Of a DNA stretch of 64,000 nucleotides, positions 53,236 through 64,000 are shown piece after piece; within the stretch, counting starts at the first letter, position 1; each line of letters opens with the position of its first letter. The stretch comes from Pseudonocardia nematodicida (GTDB lineage Bacteria; Actinomycetota; Actinomycetes; Mycobacteriales; Pseudonocardiaceae): contig NZ_JBEDNQ010000001.1 of assembly GCF_040105385.1 (NCBI RefSeq), positions 882,476 to 946,475 on the forward strand, given 5' to 3'. The notes below the pieces were generated by a model. That model saw only the letters and a program-made list of their open reading frames with translations, searched no databases and was not told the origin of the DNA. Made by a program: the position numbers and the translations under genes.

Positions 53236-55083
53236 TCAGCCGGCCTTCCGCCGCCGGCGGGTGCCGGCGGCCGGGCCGGCGCCGGTGCGAGCGGCCCCGG
53301 ACCGACGGGACCGCGCCTCGGCGAGGTCGGCCGGTTCCCGTCCGGCCCGGTCGGTCTCCCGGTGCGCGGTCGCCGCGGCCAGCAGCTCCTCGGCGTGTGC
53401 GCGCCCGGTGTCGGTGTCGTCCATCCCGGCCAGCATCCGGGCGAGCTCACCGACCCGGTCGGACTCGTCGACCCGCTGGACGCTGGACCGGGTCACCCCT
53501 TCGCCGGAAGCCTTGCGCACCACCAGGTGCCGGTCGGCGTAGGCGGCGACCTGCGGCAGGTGCGTCACGACGATCACCTGGTGGCTCTCGGCGAGCCGGG
53601 CCAGCCGCCGCCCGATCTCGACCGCGGCACGCCCCCCGACGCCGGCGTCGACCTCGTCGAACACCATCGTCGGGACCGGGTCGGACCCGGCGAGGGCGAC
53701 CTCGAGGGCCAGCATCACCCGGGACAGCTCTCCGCCGGAGGCGCCCTTGTGCAGCGGCTGCGCCACCGACCCGGCGTGCGGGATCAGCCGGATCTCCACC
53801 TCGTCGACGCCGCCGGACCCCGCGTGGCACTCGCGGCCGCCGACCACGAGCACCGGGCCGCCGTCGCCGGCCGGGCGGGGTGCGACCTCGACCTGCAGCC
53901 GGGCGTCCCGCATGGCGAGCCCGCCCAGCTCGGCGGTGGTCGCTTCGGCCAACCGGCCGGCCGCCTCCGTGCGGGCCGCGGTCACCGCGGTCGCGTGCGC
54001 CGCCAGCTCGCCGGCCAGCTCGTCACGGCGGGCGGCCAGCCCGGCCAGCGCCTCGTCGGAGACGTCCAGCCCGGCGAGGCGGTCCCGGGCCCGCTGCGCC
54101 CACTCCAGGACACCGTCGGTGTCGGCGGCGTACTTGCGGGTCAGCGACTTCAGCTCGGCCTGCCGGGCGAGCACCTGGGACAGCCGCTCCGGATCGGCGT
54201 CGAGCCGGTCGAGGTAGCCGCTCAGCTCGGCCGCGGCGTCGGCGAGCACCGCGACCGCGTCCGCGAGCCGGGGGCCGAGCCCGGCCAGCTCCGGATCGCC
54301 GCTCTGCTCGGCCAGCGCGCGGGCCTCGCCGGCCAGCCCGATCGCGCCCGGCATCTCACCGTCGTCCGGCCCGGACAGGGCCATCCGCGCGCTCTCCGCG
54401 GTGGAGCGCAGGTCGTCGGCCTCGGCCATCCGGCGGGCCAGCTCGACGAGCTCGCGGTCCTCGGCCGGCTGCGGGTCGACGGCCTCGATCTCGGCGAGAC
54501 CGTGCCGCAGCATGTCGGACTCCTGGGCCAGCCGGCGGGCGTTGTCCCGCCGCTCGGCGAGCTCGCCGACGACCTCCAGCCACGCCGTGCGCACCCGGCG
54601 GTACTCCTCGAGCGGCTGCCCGACGGCGATACCGGCGAAGCGGTCGAGCAGCGATCGCTGGTCGGCGCCGCGCAACAGCCGGAGCTGGTCGTTCTGCCCG
54701 TGCACGGCCAGCTGCTGCTCGGCCAGCCTGCCGAGCACACCGACCGGCACCGAGCGCCCGCCCAGGTGGGCGCGGGACCGGCCATCGGCGGAGACGGTGC
54801 GGGCGGCGATCACCGTGCCGTCGTCGTCCGGCTCGGCCCCCACCTCCTCCACCAGCTCGCGCGCGCCCGCCGAGGCGGCGAACCGGCCCTCGACGACCGC
54901 GCGCTTCGCCCCGGCGGACACCCGGGACGACTCGGCGCGCCCGCCACCGAGCAGGTTCAGCCCGGTCACGACCATCGTCTTCCCGGCGCCCGTCTCCCCG
55001 GTGAGCACGGTGAGGCCCGGGTCCAGCTCCAGGGTCGCATCGTCGATCACACCGAGGCCCTGGATCCGCATCTCGGCCAACAT
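53236..55083 (-). CDS. recN: DNA repair ATPase RecN
   Basis: A 615-residue SMC-like protein. The opening MLAEMRIQGLGVIDDATLEL and LTVLTGETGAGKTMVV (Walker A) are typical; coiled-coil arms fill the middle; GASGGELSRVMLALE is the ABC signature and VPTMVFDEVDAGVGG the Walker B. RecN takes part in double-strand break repair. A LexA box lies 58 bp upstream. A 55-residue Arg/Ala-rich tail follows the ATPase. Confidence 0.97.
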   Translation of the reverse strand: MLAEMRIQGLGVIDDATLELDPGLTVLTGETGAGKTMVVTGLNLLGGGRAESSRVSAGAKRAVVEGRFAASAGARELVEEVGAEPDDDGTVIAARTVSADGRSRAHLGGRSVPVGVLGRLAEQQLAVHGQNDQLRLLRGADQRSLLDRFAGIAVGQPLEEYRRVRTAWLEVVGELAERRDNARRLAQESDMLRHGLAEIEAVDPQPAEDRELVELARRMAEADDLRSTAESARMALSGPDDGEMPGAIGLAGEARALAEQSGDPELAGLGPRLADAVAVLADAAAELSGYLDRLDADPERLSQVLARQAELKSLTRKYAADTDGVLEWAQRARDRLAGLDVSDEALAGLAARRDELAGELAAHATAVTAARTEAAGRLAEATTAELGGLAMRDARLQVEVAPRPAGDGGPVLVVGGRECHAGSGGVDEVEIRLIPHAGSVAQPLHKGASGGELSRVMLALEVALAGSDPVPTMVFDEVDAGVGGRAAVEIGRRLARLAESHQVIVVTHLPQVAAYADRHLVVRKASGEGVTRSSVQRVDESDRVGELARMLAGMDDTDTGRAHAEELLAAATAHRETDRAGREPADLAEARSRRSGAARTGAGPAAGTRRRRKAG

Positions 55084-55140
55084 GTGGGGGACCATACGTT
55101 CGAACCCCGACAGATTCCGTCGCCGACACGCGCCGAGGGG

Positions 55141-55154
55141 CGAACGCATGTTCG
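55141..55154 (-). promoter_or_regulatory. LexA (SOS) box upstream of recN
   Basis: CGAACGCATGTTCG (55141-55154) is a perfect match to the actinobacterial LexA consensus (CGAAC-N4-GTTCG). It lies 57 bp upstream of the recN start, and recN is a classic SOS gene. Confidence 0.8.
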
Positions 55155-55172
55155 CGTGCGCCGAACGGTCGA

Positions 55173-56105
55173 TCAGGCGTTCGAACGGCCGTCGTCCCGC
55201 CGTTGCTGAGCGCCGCGCCAGCCGCGCACCGGGAGGTCGAACTTGCGCACCAGCCGGTCGGCGAACGGCTGCGCGGCCAGCCGCACCATCCGTACCGGGT
55301 CGGCGGCCCGACTCAGCTCGACCCGGGCTCCCGGCGGTACGGGCACGGTGCGCCGGCCGTCGCAGTCGAGCACGGCGGAGCCGCCCTCGGCGGACACCTC
55401 CAGCGCGAGCACGCTGTCCGGCGCGATCACCATGGGCCGCGCGAACAGGGCGTGCGCGTTGCTGGGCACGACGAGCAGCGCCTGCACCTGCGGCCAGATC
55501 AGCGGCCCGCCGGCGGAGAAGGCGTAGGCGGTGGAACCGGTCGGCGTGGAACAGAGGACGCCGTCGCAGCCGAACGACGACACCGGGCGGCCGTCGACCT
55601 CCAGGACGACCTCGAGGATCCGGCCACGGGTGGTCTTCTCGACGACGGCCTCGTTCAGCGCCCACCCGCGGCCGAGCACGTGCCCGTTCGAGCGGACGAC
55701 GGCCGCCACGGTGGTGCGCTCCTCCACCTCGTAGGCACCGGCGGCGAGCTTCTCCAGCGCCTCGTCGAGGGTGTCCTCCTCGGCCTCGGCGAGGAACCCG
55801 ACGTGGCCCAGGTTGACCCCGAGCAGCGGTACGCCGGCCGGGCGGGCCAGGTCCGCGGCGCGCAGCAGCGTGCCGTCGCCCCCGAGGACCAGGACCGCCT
55901 CGGCACCGGCCGCCGCGTCGTCAGCGGCCGTGACCGGCACCGGAGCCCACTCGGGCGGCAGATCGGGGTCGGGGCCGAGCTCGGCCCACTCGTCGGCGAG
56001 CACCCGGGTACGGAGCCCCAGCCGGCCCAGCTCGTTCATCACGTGCATCGCGGTCTTGCGGTTGGCCGGCCGCCCGGTGTGCAGGACGAGCAGGATCTCC
56101 CTCAT
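55173..56105 (-). CDS. nadK: NAD kinase
   Basis: A 310-residue enzyme phosphorylating NAD to NADP. VLVLGGDGTLLRAADLARPA is the conserved GGDGT motif, followed by VNLGHVGFLAEAEED, ALNEAVVEK (Asn-Glu) and STPTGSTAYAFSAGGPL. It is coupled to tlyA by a 4-bp overlap. This pairing with recN is conserved in actinobacteria. Confidence 0.97.
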   Translation of the reverse strand: MREILLVLHTGRPANRKTAMHVMNELGRLGLRTRVLADEWAELGPDPDLPPEWAPVPVTAADDAAAGAEAVLVLGGDGTLLRAADLARPAGVPLLGVNLGHVGFLAEAEEDTLDEALEKLAAGAYEVEERTTVAAVVRSNGHVLGRGWALNEAVVEKTTRGRILEVVLEVDGRPVSSFGCDGVLCSTPTGSTAYAFSAGGPLIWPQVQALLVVPSNAHALFARPMVIAPDSVLALEVSAEGGSAVLDCDGRRTVPVPPGARVELSRAADPVRMVRLAAQPFADRLVRKFDLPVRGWRGAQQRRDDGRSNA

Positions 56106-56926
56106 GCCGGTCCGTCCGCGACGGCGGCGGCCAGCATCGGCCCGAGGTCCCCGGTGGCTCCGGGGTCCTCCCCGGTGTCCGGTCGCCCCAGGTGCAGGAA
56201 GTACTCGACGTTCCCGGACGGCCCGGGCAACGGGCTGGCGGCGGCGCCGAGCACCCGCAGCCCGGCCGTGGCCGCCGCGGTCGCGACGTCGTGCAGCGCC
56301 TCGGCGCGCAGCCCCGGGTCCCGGACGACCCCGCCGGAGCCCAGCCGCTGCTTCCCGACCTCGAACTGCGGCTTGACCATCGGCAGCAGGTCCCCGCCGG
56401 GCGCGGTGCACGCGGCCAGCGCGGGCAGCACGGTGCGCAGCGAGATGAACGACAGGTCGGCGACGGTCAGGTCGACCGGTCCGCCGATCGCGTCCGGCTC
56501 GAGCGCGCGGACGTTGGTGCGGTCGTGCACGCGGACCCGCTCGTCGGACTGCAGCCGCCACACCAGCTGGCCGTACCCGACGTCGACGGCGACGACCTCG
56601 CGGGCGCCGCGGGAGAGCAGCACGTCGGTGAACCCGCCGGTGGACGCGCCGGCGTCCAGACAGCGACGCCCGGCAGGGTCGACGCCGGGGAACGCCTCGA
56701 GCGCGCCGAGCAGCTTCTTGGCTCCCCGGGAGGCCCAGTCGGGCTCGCCGTCGTCGGCGCGCACGACGACGGGCGCGTCGCGCTCGACGACGGACGCGGG
56801 TTTCGCCGCGGGCATCCCGTTGACCGAGACCCGTCCGGCCGCGATCAGCTCTGCGGCCTGACCCCGGGACCGGGCCAGCTTGCGCCGGACGAGCTCGGCG
56901 TCCAGCCGTGCGCGGGTGGGCGCCAT
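56102..56926 (-). CDS. tlyA: TlyA family rRNA 2'-O-methyltransferase / hemolysin
   Basis: A 274-residue protein. S4 domain RLDAELVRRKLARSRGQAAE at the N-terminus, then the Rossmann methyltransferase: CLDAGASTGGFTDVLLSRGA (motif I), VAVDVGYGQLVW, VDLTVADLSFISLRTVLPAL and MVKPQFEVGK. TlyA 2'-O-methylates 16S and 23S rRNA and sets capreomycin sensitivity in mycobacteria. Overlaps nadK by 4 bp. Confidence 0.96.
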   Translation of the reverse strand: MAPTRARLDAELVRRKLARSRGQAAELIAAGRVSVNGMPAAKPASVVERDAPVVVRADDGEPDWASRGAKKLLGALEAFPGVDPAGRRCLDAGASTGGFTDVLLSRGAREVVAVDVGYGQLVWRLQSDERVRVHDRTNVRALEPDAIGGPVDLTVADLSFISLRTVLPALAACTAPGGDLLPMVKPQFEVGKQRLGSGGVVRDPGLRAEALHDVATAAATAGLRVLGAAASPLPGPSGNVEYFLHLGRPDTGEDPGATGDLGPMLAAAVADGPA

Positions 56927-56930
56927 CTCC

Positions 56931-57146
56931 TCAGCCCCGTTCCGGCCCGGCGGAGAGCGCGCGGCCCAGCGCCGCGTGCACCCGCTCGAAGGCGGCCGGG
57001 TGCTCGGCCACCGGGCGGTCGGCGAGCTCGTCGAGCGCCGCGACGGCGCCGGTGACCTCGGCGCGGAGCGCGGCGAGGTCACCGGCCGGGCGCTCCTCGG
57101 GAGGCCGCGGGTCGGCCGGGCGCGGGCCTGGGGTGGGGACGGTCAT
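56931..57146 (-). CDS. Small conserved actinobacterial hypothetical protein
   Basis: A 71-residue protein with a Pro-rich start, then two helices (LAALRAEVTGAVAALDELAD and AFERVHAALGRALSA). Its place between the HAD phosphatase and tlyA, 4 bp from tlyA, matches small unnamed genes in related genomes. ATG 57146 is the most likely start. Function unknown. Confidence 0.7.
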   Translation of the reverse strand: MTVPTPGPRPADPRPPEERPAGDLAALRAEVTGAVAALDELADRPVAEHPAAFERVHAALGRALSAGPERG

Positions 57147-57276
57147 GGATCGATCTCCGACAGACGGGGTTCTGGCGGCCACGGTATCCGAACGGACCGA
57201 CAGCGGGCGGGACGGAGGGCCGCTCCCCCGCCGACGGCGGAGGGCGGCCCCGGCGGCCGGCGCGCCGCGACCGGAG

Positions 57277-58275
57277 TCATCCGCCGAGACCGAGCTCCCG
57301 CAGTGCCGCACCCGCCGCGTCGTCGCCGGCGACGACCGGACCGGTGCCGTGGTCCCACGCCGCCGCGCAGAGCGTGCGCAGGGCGTCCAGGGCCGGTTCG
57401 GCGGAGCCGACGCCGTCCCCGGTGAGCCGCAGCCCGTCCGGGCCTGCCGTGAGCCGCCAGCCGGCCCGCGGGCCGGGAGCCAGCTCGTCCGGGTGCCGGG
57501 TCAGCGCGGCCAGGCCGGCCCCCAGGTAGGTCGGCCGCAGCGCCGGCGGCGCGGCGAGCAGGTCGGCCGCGCCGCTCACCCCGGTCAGCACCATCAGCGA
57601 CGGCGCACCGAGTGCGTTCGCCCCCTCGATGTCGGTGTCCAGCCGGTCCCCGACGACGAGCGGGCGCGTCGCCCCGCCCTGCGCCTCCCGGAGCAGCCGC
57701 GCGGCGGGCTTGCCGGCCACCTGCGGATCCGCGCCGGACGCCGTCCGCACGGCCTGCACCATCGCGCCGTTTCCGGGCAGCGTCCCGCGCTCCGTCGGGA
57801 GGGTCAGGTCGACGTTGGTCGCGACCCACGACGCGCCCGCACCGAGGGCGACGACGGCCTCCGCGAGCGCGCGCCAGCCGGTGTCCGGCGAGTGCCCCTG
57901 GACGACGGCGGCCGCCCCCTCGGCGGTCCGCACGGGAACGAGCCCGCGGGCCCGGACCTCGTCGGCGAGCGCGTCGGTCCCGAGGACGAGCACCCGGGCG
58001 CCCGCCGGCAGCTGCTCGGCGAGCATCGCGGCACCGGCCTGGGAGCTGGTCCGGACGTCGTCGACGACGGCCGGGAACCCCAGCTCGGCCAGGTGGGCGG
58101 CGACCGCGGACGGGCTGCGCGACGCGTTGTTGGTGACGTAGACCGTCGGGACACCGCGCGCGGCGGCGTCGCACACGGCCTCGACGGCAACCGGGATGGG
58201 GTCCGGGCCCCGGTACAGGGTGCCGTCGAGGTCCGCGAGCAGGACGTCGTGGTGGGACAGGAGGTCGTCGGTCAC
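57277..58275 (-). CDS. HAD-IIA family hydrolase (NagD-like phosphatase)
   Basis: A 332-residue HAD phosphatase. LADLDGTLYRGPDPIPVAVE has the nucleophile Asp and general acid; VYVTNNASRSP is motif II, and VVGDRLDTDIEGANA the metal-binding motif IV, with Lys in KPAARLL. It is related to PGP/NagD enzymes that remove damaged or toxic phosphate metabolites. Overlaps the TPR gene by 4 bp. Confidence 0.94.
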   Translation of the reverse strand: MTDDLLSHHDVLLADLDGTLYRGPDPIPVAVEAVCDAAARGVPTVYVTNNASRSPSAVAAHLAELGFPAVVDDVRTSSQAGAAMLAEQLPAGARVLVLGTDALADEVRARGLVPVRTAEGAAAVVQGHSPDTGWRALAEAVVALGAGASWVATNVDLTLPTERGTLPGNGAMVQAVRTASGADPQVAGKPAARLLREAQGGATRPLVVGDRLDTDIEGANALGAPSLMVLTGVSGAADLLAAPPALRPTYLGAGLAALTRHPDELAPGPRAGWRLTAGPDGLRLTGDGVGSAEPALDALRTLCAAAWDHGTGPVVAGDDAAGAALRELGLGG

Positions 58276-61200
58276 GGGCGCTCCGGGCCGTCCTTCTCCT
58301 CGGCGCCGGTCGCCTCGGTCGGCTCGGGCCTCTCGGCCGCCGCGCCCGCCTCGCCGGGCCCGGCCGTGTCGGCCGCCGCAGTCGTGCCGGCCGCCGCGGC
58401 CGCCGGCCCGGTCGCCGGCGCCGTCTCCGGCTGCTCGGTCGCGTCGATCCCGGTCACGTCCGCCTCGTCGGTGTCGTCAGGCACGGTGCCGGCGTCGGCC
58501 ACGGTGCCCGTCACTCCGGCGTCGGCATCACGGGTGTCGGCTCCCCCGGTGTCGGCGCCCTCCACCGCCTCCGGCGCGACCGGCGCACCCTCTGTGCGGT
58601 CGGCCCCGCCGCGGTCGAGCACGTCGCCAGCGCCGCCCGCCGGGACCGTCCCTGCCACCTGAGCCGGAACGTCCTCGTAGCCGATCCTGACGCCGTCGTC
58701 GCCGGTGCCCGGCAGCTCCTCGCCGGTGATCTCCGCGATCCGCTCGGCGGCGTCGGTCTGCTGCTCGGTGTCCGCGTCGTGGGCGTGCACGAACCACTGG
58801 ACGGCGTCGGCCTCGCGGCCGGCGGCGAACAGGTTGTCGGCGTAGGCGTAGAACAGCCGGGCACTCCACGGGTCACGTCGCCGCGGCTCCAGCTCCGGGA
58901 TCTGCAGGCCGACGACGGCGGCGTCGCGCTCCCCCAGATCGCGGCGCGCACCCGCGGCGACGATCAGCAGCTCGATCCGCTCCTCGTCGCCGAGGTCGCG
59001 GGCCTCCGGGCTGCGGGCGAGGTCCAGCGCGCGCTCCGGACGGCCGAGCGCACGCTCGATGTCGGCCATCACGTGCACGTGCCCGGGTCCGCCGCCCATC
59101 CGCCGCGCGGCACGGAACTCGCCGAGCGCCTCGTTCCACTCGCCGGCGTGGTAGGCGACGATGCCGGCGGCCTCCCGCACCACCGCGATCCGCGAGGCAC
59201 GACGACGGGCGTAGCGGGCGTGCGCCAGAGCCAGCGCCGGGTCGTCGTCGACGAGCACGCCGGCCGCGACCAGGTGCCGGGCGACGAGCTCGGCGGTCTC
59301 CTTCTGCAGACCGCGCAGGTCGCGCCGGACGCCCGGGTCGAGCTCGGACGGGCTGATGCTGTCCGGCAGCTGCGGCTCGTCCACGTACGGCTGGTGCGCT
59401 GCCTCCACCACCCGGCGCGGCCGCTCCCGGTCGTCCCGGGCGGGCCTGCCACGGTCCCGGTCGTCCCGACCCCGGAACGGGCGGTCGTCCCGCCCCCGCG
59501 ACGGCCGGTCGTCCCGGCGTCCGGACGGGCGGTCTCCGCGACCATCGCGGTCCCGGCGGGGCCGGTCGTCACGACGGGGCTCGTCCCGCCGCGGCCGCGG
59601 TTCGACGCGGTTCGTCGTCTCGCGCGGCCGGTCCTCGGTCCGGCGCCCGTCGCCCTCGGCCGGGGCGTGTCCACGATCCCGGTCGTCGACGGCCGGGGCT
59701 GCGGTCACCTCGGCGGCGGGCTGCTCGCCCGTCTCTCCGGTGACCACCTCGGACGGCACCGCGGACGCCGCCGACCGCGTGCTGTCGTCGGTGGCCGCGT
59801 CGGTCGCGGCTACCGGCCGGCCCGGGTCGCCGTGCGGGACGTCGTCCCGGTCCCGGGACGGGGCCTTGTCCGTGCGCGGAGCGGTGTCGACGGCCGGGGC
59901 CGTCCACTCCCCGTGCGGGGCGGGGTCCCGGTCCTCGGCTGCCTCCCGGCCGTCGCGGTCCGCACGGGACGGACGGTCCTCGCGTCCCCGGTGGGGACGG
60001 TCGTCCCGGCTCCGGAACGGCCGGTCGTCGCGACGGCCGGGCTGCCGGTCCTCGCGACCGCCCCGGTCTCGGCTCGCGCGGTCGCCTGCGCCGCGCGCAT
60101 CCCGATCCCGCCAGGGTGCGCGGTCGTCGCGCGGACCGCGCGAGCCCGGACCGCGGTCGTCACGTCGAGGTCCGCGGTCTCCGCGGTCGTCGTCGCGCCG
60201 GGCCGGACGGTCGTCGCGGTAGCTGCGAGGAGCCCGGTCGTCGCGGGCGCCGCGGTCGGGCCGGCCTCGGCGGTCCTCGCCGCCACCCCGGTCGTCGCGG
60301 AAGCCGCGGGTCTCCCGGGGACCACGGTCGTCACGGGAGCCCCGGTGGTCACGCGGGCCGCGGTCGGTCCGTGGGCCACGGTCGTCCCGGTAACCCCCGC
60401 CATCGCGGGAACCGCGGTCGTTCCGGTAGCCGCCACCGTCGCCGGAACCCCGGTCCTTCCGGAAGCCGCCACCGTCACGGGAACCGCGATCGTTCCGGAA
60501 GCCGCGGTCCTCACGCGGAGCACGGTCGTTCCGGAAGCCACCGCCATCGCGGGCACCACGGTCGTCTCGCGAGCCGCGGTCGTTGCGGACACCGCCGCCA
60601 TCGCGGGGACCCCGGTCGTTCCGGAAGCCACCACCGTCGCGCGGCCCGCGATCGTCGCCGCGACCACGGTCGTCCCGGTAGCTGCGGTCGTCGCGCCGGC
60701 CCCGACGGTCCTGGGAACCGCGGTCGTCGCGGTTGCGGACGTCGCGGTCCTCGCGGGCACCACGGTTCCGGTCGGAGTAGCCGCGGTCGCCCCGAGCCGA
60801 GCCGGCGTCGCGCTCACCACCGCTACGCCGGAACCCGCCACGCGAGTCACCGCCGTCGCGCCCGCCCCGGTCCGGCCGGTCACCGCGGACGCCGCCGGGG
60901 CGACCCCGGCCGCCCCGGTCGTCGTCACGCCGCTCGTCCCGGTCCTCCCGGCGGCCCGCTCCACCTCGCGGGCGGTCACGGTCGTCTCGACGGCCGCGCT
61001 CGGAGGACCCGCTGTCGTTCCGGTCGCGCCACGGCCGGGACCCGCCGTCGCGGCCGCCGGACCGTCCACGGCCGACGTCCGCACTCCGGTCGTACCCGCC
61101 GTCACCCCGGAGCCGCCGGTCCGCTCCGCGCTCGTCGTCCCGCCTGCCCCGGTCCCCGGCCGACCGCTCGCCGTCCCGGGACCAGCCGTCGCCGGTCCGC

Positions 61201-61295
61201 GCGCCACCGCGTCCACCCGACCGCTCCGAGCCGTGCCCACGTCCGCGGGCGTCACGACCAGGACGGTCCCCGCCAGATCGCTCTCCGTCCGTCAC
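58272..61295 (-). CDS. TPR protein with giant Arg/Asp/Gly-rich disordered N-terminus
   Basis: About 1007 residues. The first roughly 660 residues are almost entirely R, D, G and S/E, with repeats of form RDDRGPRDGGGFRNDRGSRD, a basic-acidic polyampholyte. The C-terminal third is a TPR-like helical domain (ARYARRRASRIAVVREAAGI, YHAGEWNEALGEFRAARRMG), ending in a Val/Ala/Thr/Glu-rich tail. Smaller versions are usual in this position in actinobacteria. TATTCT lies 7 nt before the GTG 61295, suggesting a leaderless mRNA. The DNA repeat is highly internally redundant. Confidence 0.8.
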   Translation of the reverse strand: MTDGERSGGDRPGRDARGRGHGSERSGGRGGARTGDGWSRDGERSAGDRGRRDDERGADRRLRGDGGYDRSADVGRGRSGGRDGGSRPWRDRNDSGSSERGRRDDRDRPRGGAGRREDRDERRDDDRGGRGRPGGVRGDRPDRGGRDGGDSRGGFRRSGGERDAGSARGDRGYSDRNRGAREDRDVRNRDDRGSQDRRGRRDDRSYRDDRGRGDDRGPRDGGGFRNDRGPRDGGGVRNDRGSRDDRGARDGGGFRNDRAPREDRGFRNDRGSRDGGGFRKDRGSGDGGGYRNDRGSRDGGGYRDDRGPRTDRGPRDHRGSRDDRGPRETRGFRDDRGGGEDRRGRPDRGARDDRAPRSYRDDRPARRDDDRGDRGPRRDDRGPGSRGPRDDRAPWRDRDARGAGDRASRDRGGREDRQPGRRDDRPFRSRDDRPHRGREDRPSRADRDGREAAEDRDPAPHGEWTAPAVDTAPRTDKAPSRDRDDVPHGDPGRPVAATDAATDDSTRSAASAVPSEVVTGETGEQPAAEVTAAPAVDDRDRGHAPAEGDGRRTEDRPRETTNRVEPRPRRDEPRRDDRPRRDRDGRGDRPSGRRDDRPSRGRDDRPFRGRDDRDRGRPARDDRERPRRVVEAAHQPYVDEPQLPDSISPSELDPGVRRDLRGLQKETAELVARHLVAAGVLVDDDPALALAHARYARRRASRIAVVREAAGIVAYHAGEWNEALGEFRAARRMGGGPGHVHVMADIERALGRPERALDLARSPEARDLGDEERIELLIVAAGARRDLGERDAAVVGLQIPELEPRRRDPWSARLFYAYADNLFAAGREADAVQWFVHAHDADTEQQTDAAERIAEITGEELPGTGDDGVRIGYEDVPAQVAGTVPAGGAGDVLDRGGADRTEGAPVAPEAVEGADTGGADTRDADAGVTGTVADAGTVPDDTDEADVTGIDATEQPETAPATGPAAAAAGTTAAADTAGPGEAGAAAERPEPTEATGAEEKDGPERP

Positions 61296-61390
61296 GCGAC
61301 CAGAATACAAACGAACCCCGTCACTTCCGCGGCTCACGGCCGCTCCCGGCCGCACGTTCCCGAACAGGGAGCCACGGCGGCACACATACG

Positions 61391-61439
61391 AAAAAAGGGG
61401 AGCCCGATCGGTTCCATGACCGATTCGGACTCCCCTTTC
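61391..61439 (-). terminator. rRNA operon terminator
   Basis: On the minus strand AGAAAGGGGAGTCCGAATCG ... AACCGATCGGGCTCCCC folds into a long hairpin and is followed by TTTTTT. It lies just downstream of 5S rRNA and also insulates the TPR gene. Confidence 0.92.
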
Positions 61440-61450
61440 TACAGGTTGAA

Positions 61451-61568
61451 TGTCGGCGGCGACCTACTCTCCCACACCCTGTCGAGTGCAGTACCATCGG
61501 CGCAGGAAGGCTTAGCTACCGGGTTCGGAATGGGACCGGGCGTTCCCCTACCGCAATGACCACCGACA
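61451..61568 (-). rRNA. rrf: 5S ribosomal RNA
   Basis: Minus strand, about 118 nt. TGTCGGTGGTCATTGCGG at the 5' end pairs with CGCCGCCGACA at the 3' end. The core CCCGGTCCCATTCCGAACCC is the conserved 5S loop. Exact ends are estimated by pairing. Confidence 0.96.
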
Positions 61569-61634
61569 ACACTATTCCCTTATAGAACCCCCAACCACAC
61601 ACAATGGTTGTGGACTCAGGGTCACACAGTGGAT

Positions 61635-64000
<2,366 letters not shown>

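Noticed and set aside
58272..61295. CRISPR-like periodic pattern in the repeat region
   Set aside because: Units are unequal and in frame with one coding gene; there are no constant repeats with unique spacers. No CRISPR array was seen anywhere.
58779..61559. A 926-residue Thr/Val/Ala-rich plus-strand open frame
   Set aside because: It is antisense to the Arg/Asp/Gly repeat and runs into the 5S rRNA.

Overview
The window is very GC-rich, with GTG starts, many ATGA/GTGA overlaps, leaderless-looking promoters and proteins typical of high-GC Actinobacteria. An F420-type LLM oxidoreductase, MctB, SteA, a 13E12/DUF222 HNH protein and a TioE-type regulator all point the same way. A Pseudonocardiaceae-like actinomycete (Pseudonocardia or a relative) is my best guess, from gene content and protein style only.

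Left part (1-28 kb) is metabolic and accessory. It holds the end of a dicarboxylate symporter, then two inverted S9 peptidase paralogues flanking a CDGSH/ferredoxin-like/CDGSH/globin fusion. Next come a luciferase-like monooxygenase, a decayed SDR gene, a TetR-MpaB oxygenase-SDR group, an APC permease, and a TetR/SDR divergent pair with a clear operator. A lipoprotein serine hydrolase precedes a NarL-type two-component system, followed by a VOC protein with its TipAS-type MerR regulator, a DUF222-HNH protein, and an overlapping pair of an unknown membrane-associated DUF3892-like protein and an intracellular subtilase. An alpha/beta hydrolase, a DHA2 MFS exporter and a DoxX protein close this part.

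Middle part (28-36.4 kb) looks like a worn island. It has a TM/SH3-like protein, remnants of an alpha/beta hydrolase, small stress enzymes (SRPBCC, haloperoxidase-like hydrolase, SnoaL), a MazEF-type toxin-antitoxin pair, an Ltp protein, a methyltransferase, a TioE-like regulator overlapping an N-terminally truncated erythromycin esterase, and a frameshifted integrase N-terminus beside tRNA-Pro(GGG).

Right part (36.4-61.3 kb), almost all on the minus strand, is the conserved actinobacterial housekeeping block also known from mycobacteria: der-plsC-cmk-aroH-rluB-scpB-scpA-parA, then xerD, Nudix, pyrG, mctB, steA, recN (with a LexA box), nadK, tlyA and a HAD phosphatase. It ends with a huge Arg/Asp/Gly-rich TPR protein. 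The window closes with the 3' end of an rRNA operon on the minus strand (partial 23S, 5S, terminator).

The most unusual signals are a repeated MerR-style promoter/operator (TTGAnn, 19-bp spacer containing TGCCGnnnCGGCA) shared by three or four separate genes, the iron-sulfur/globin fusion between mirrored peptidases, and the protease plus membrane-protein pair at 21.5-25.2 kb.
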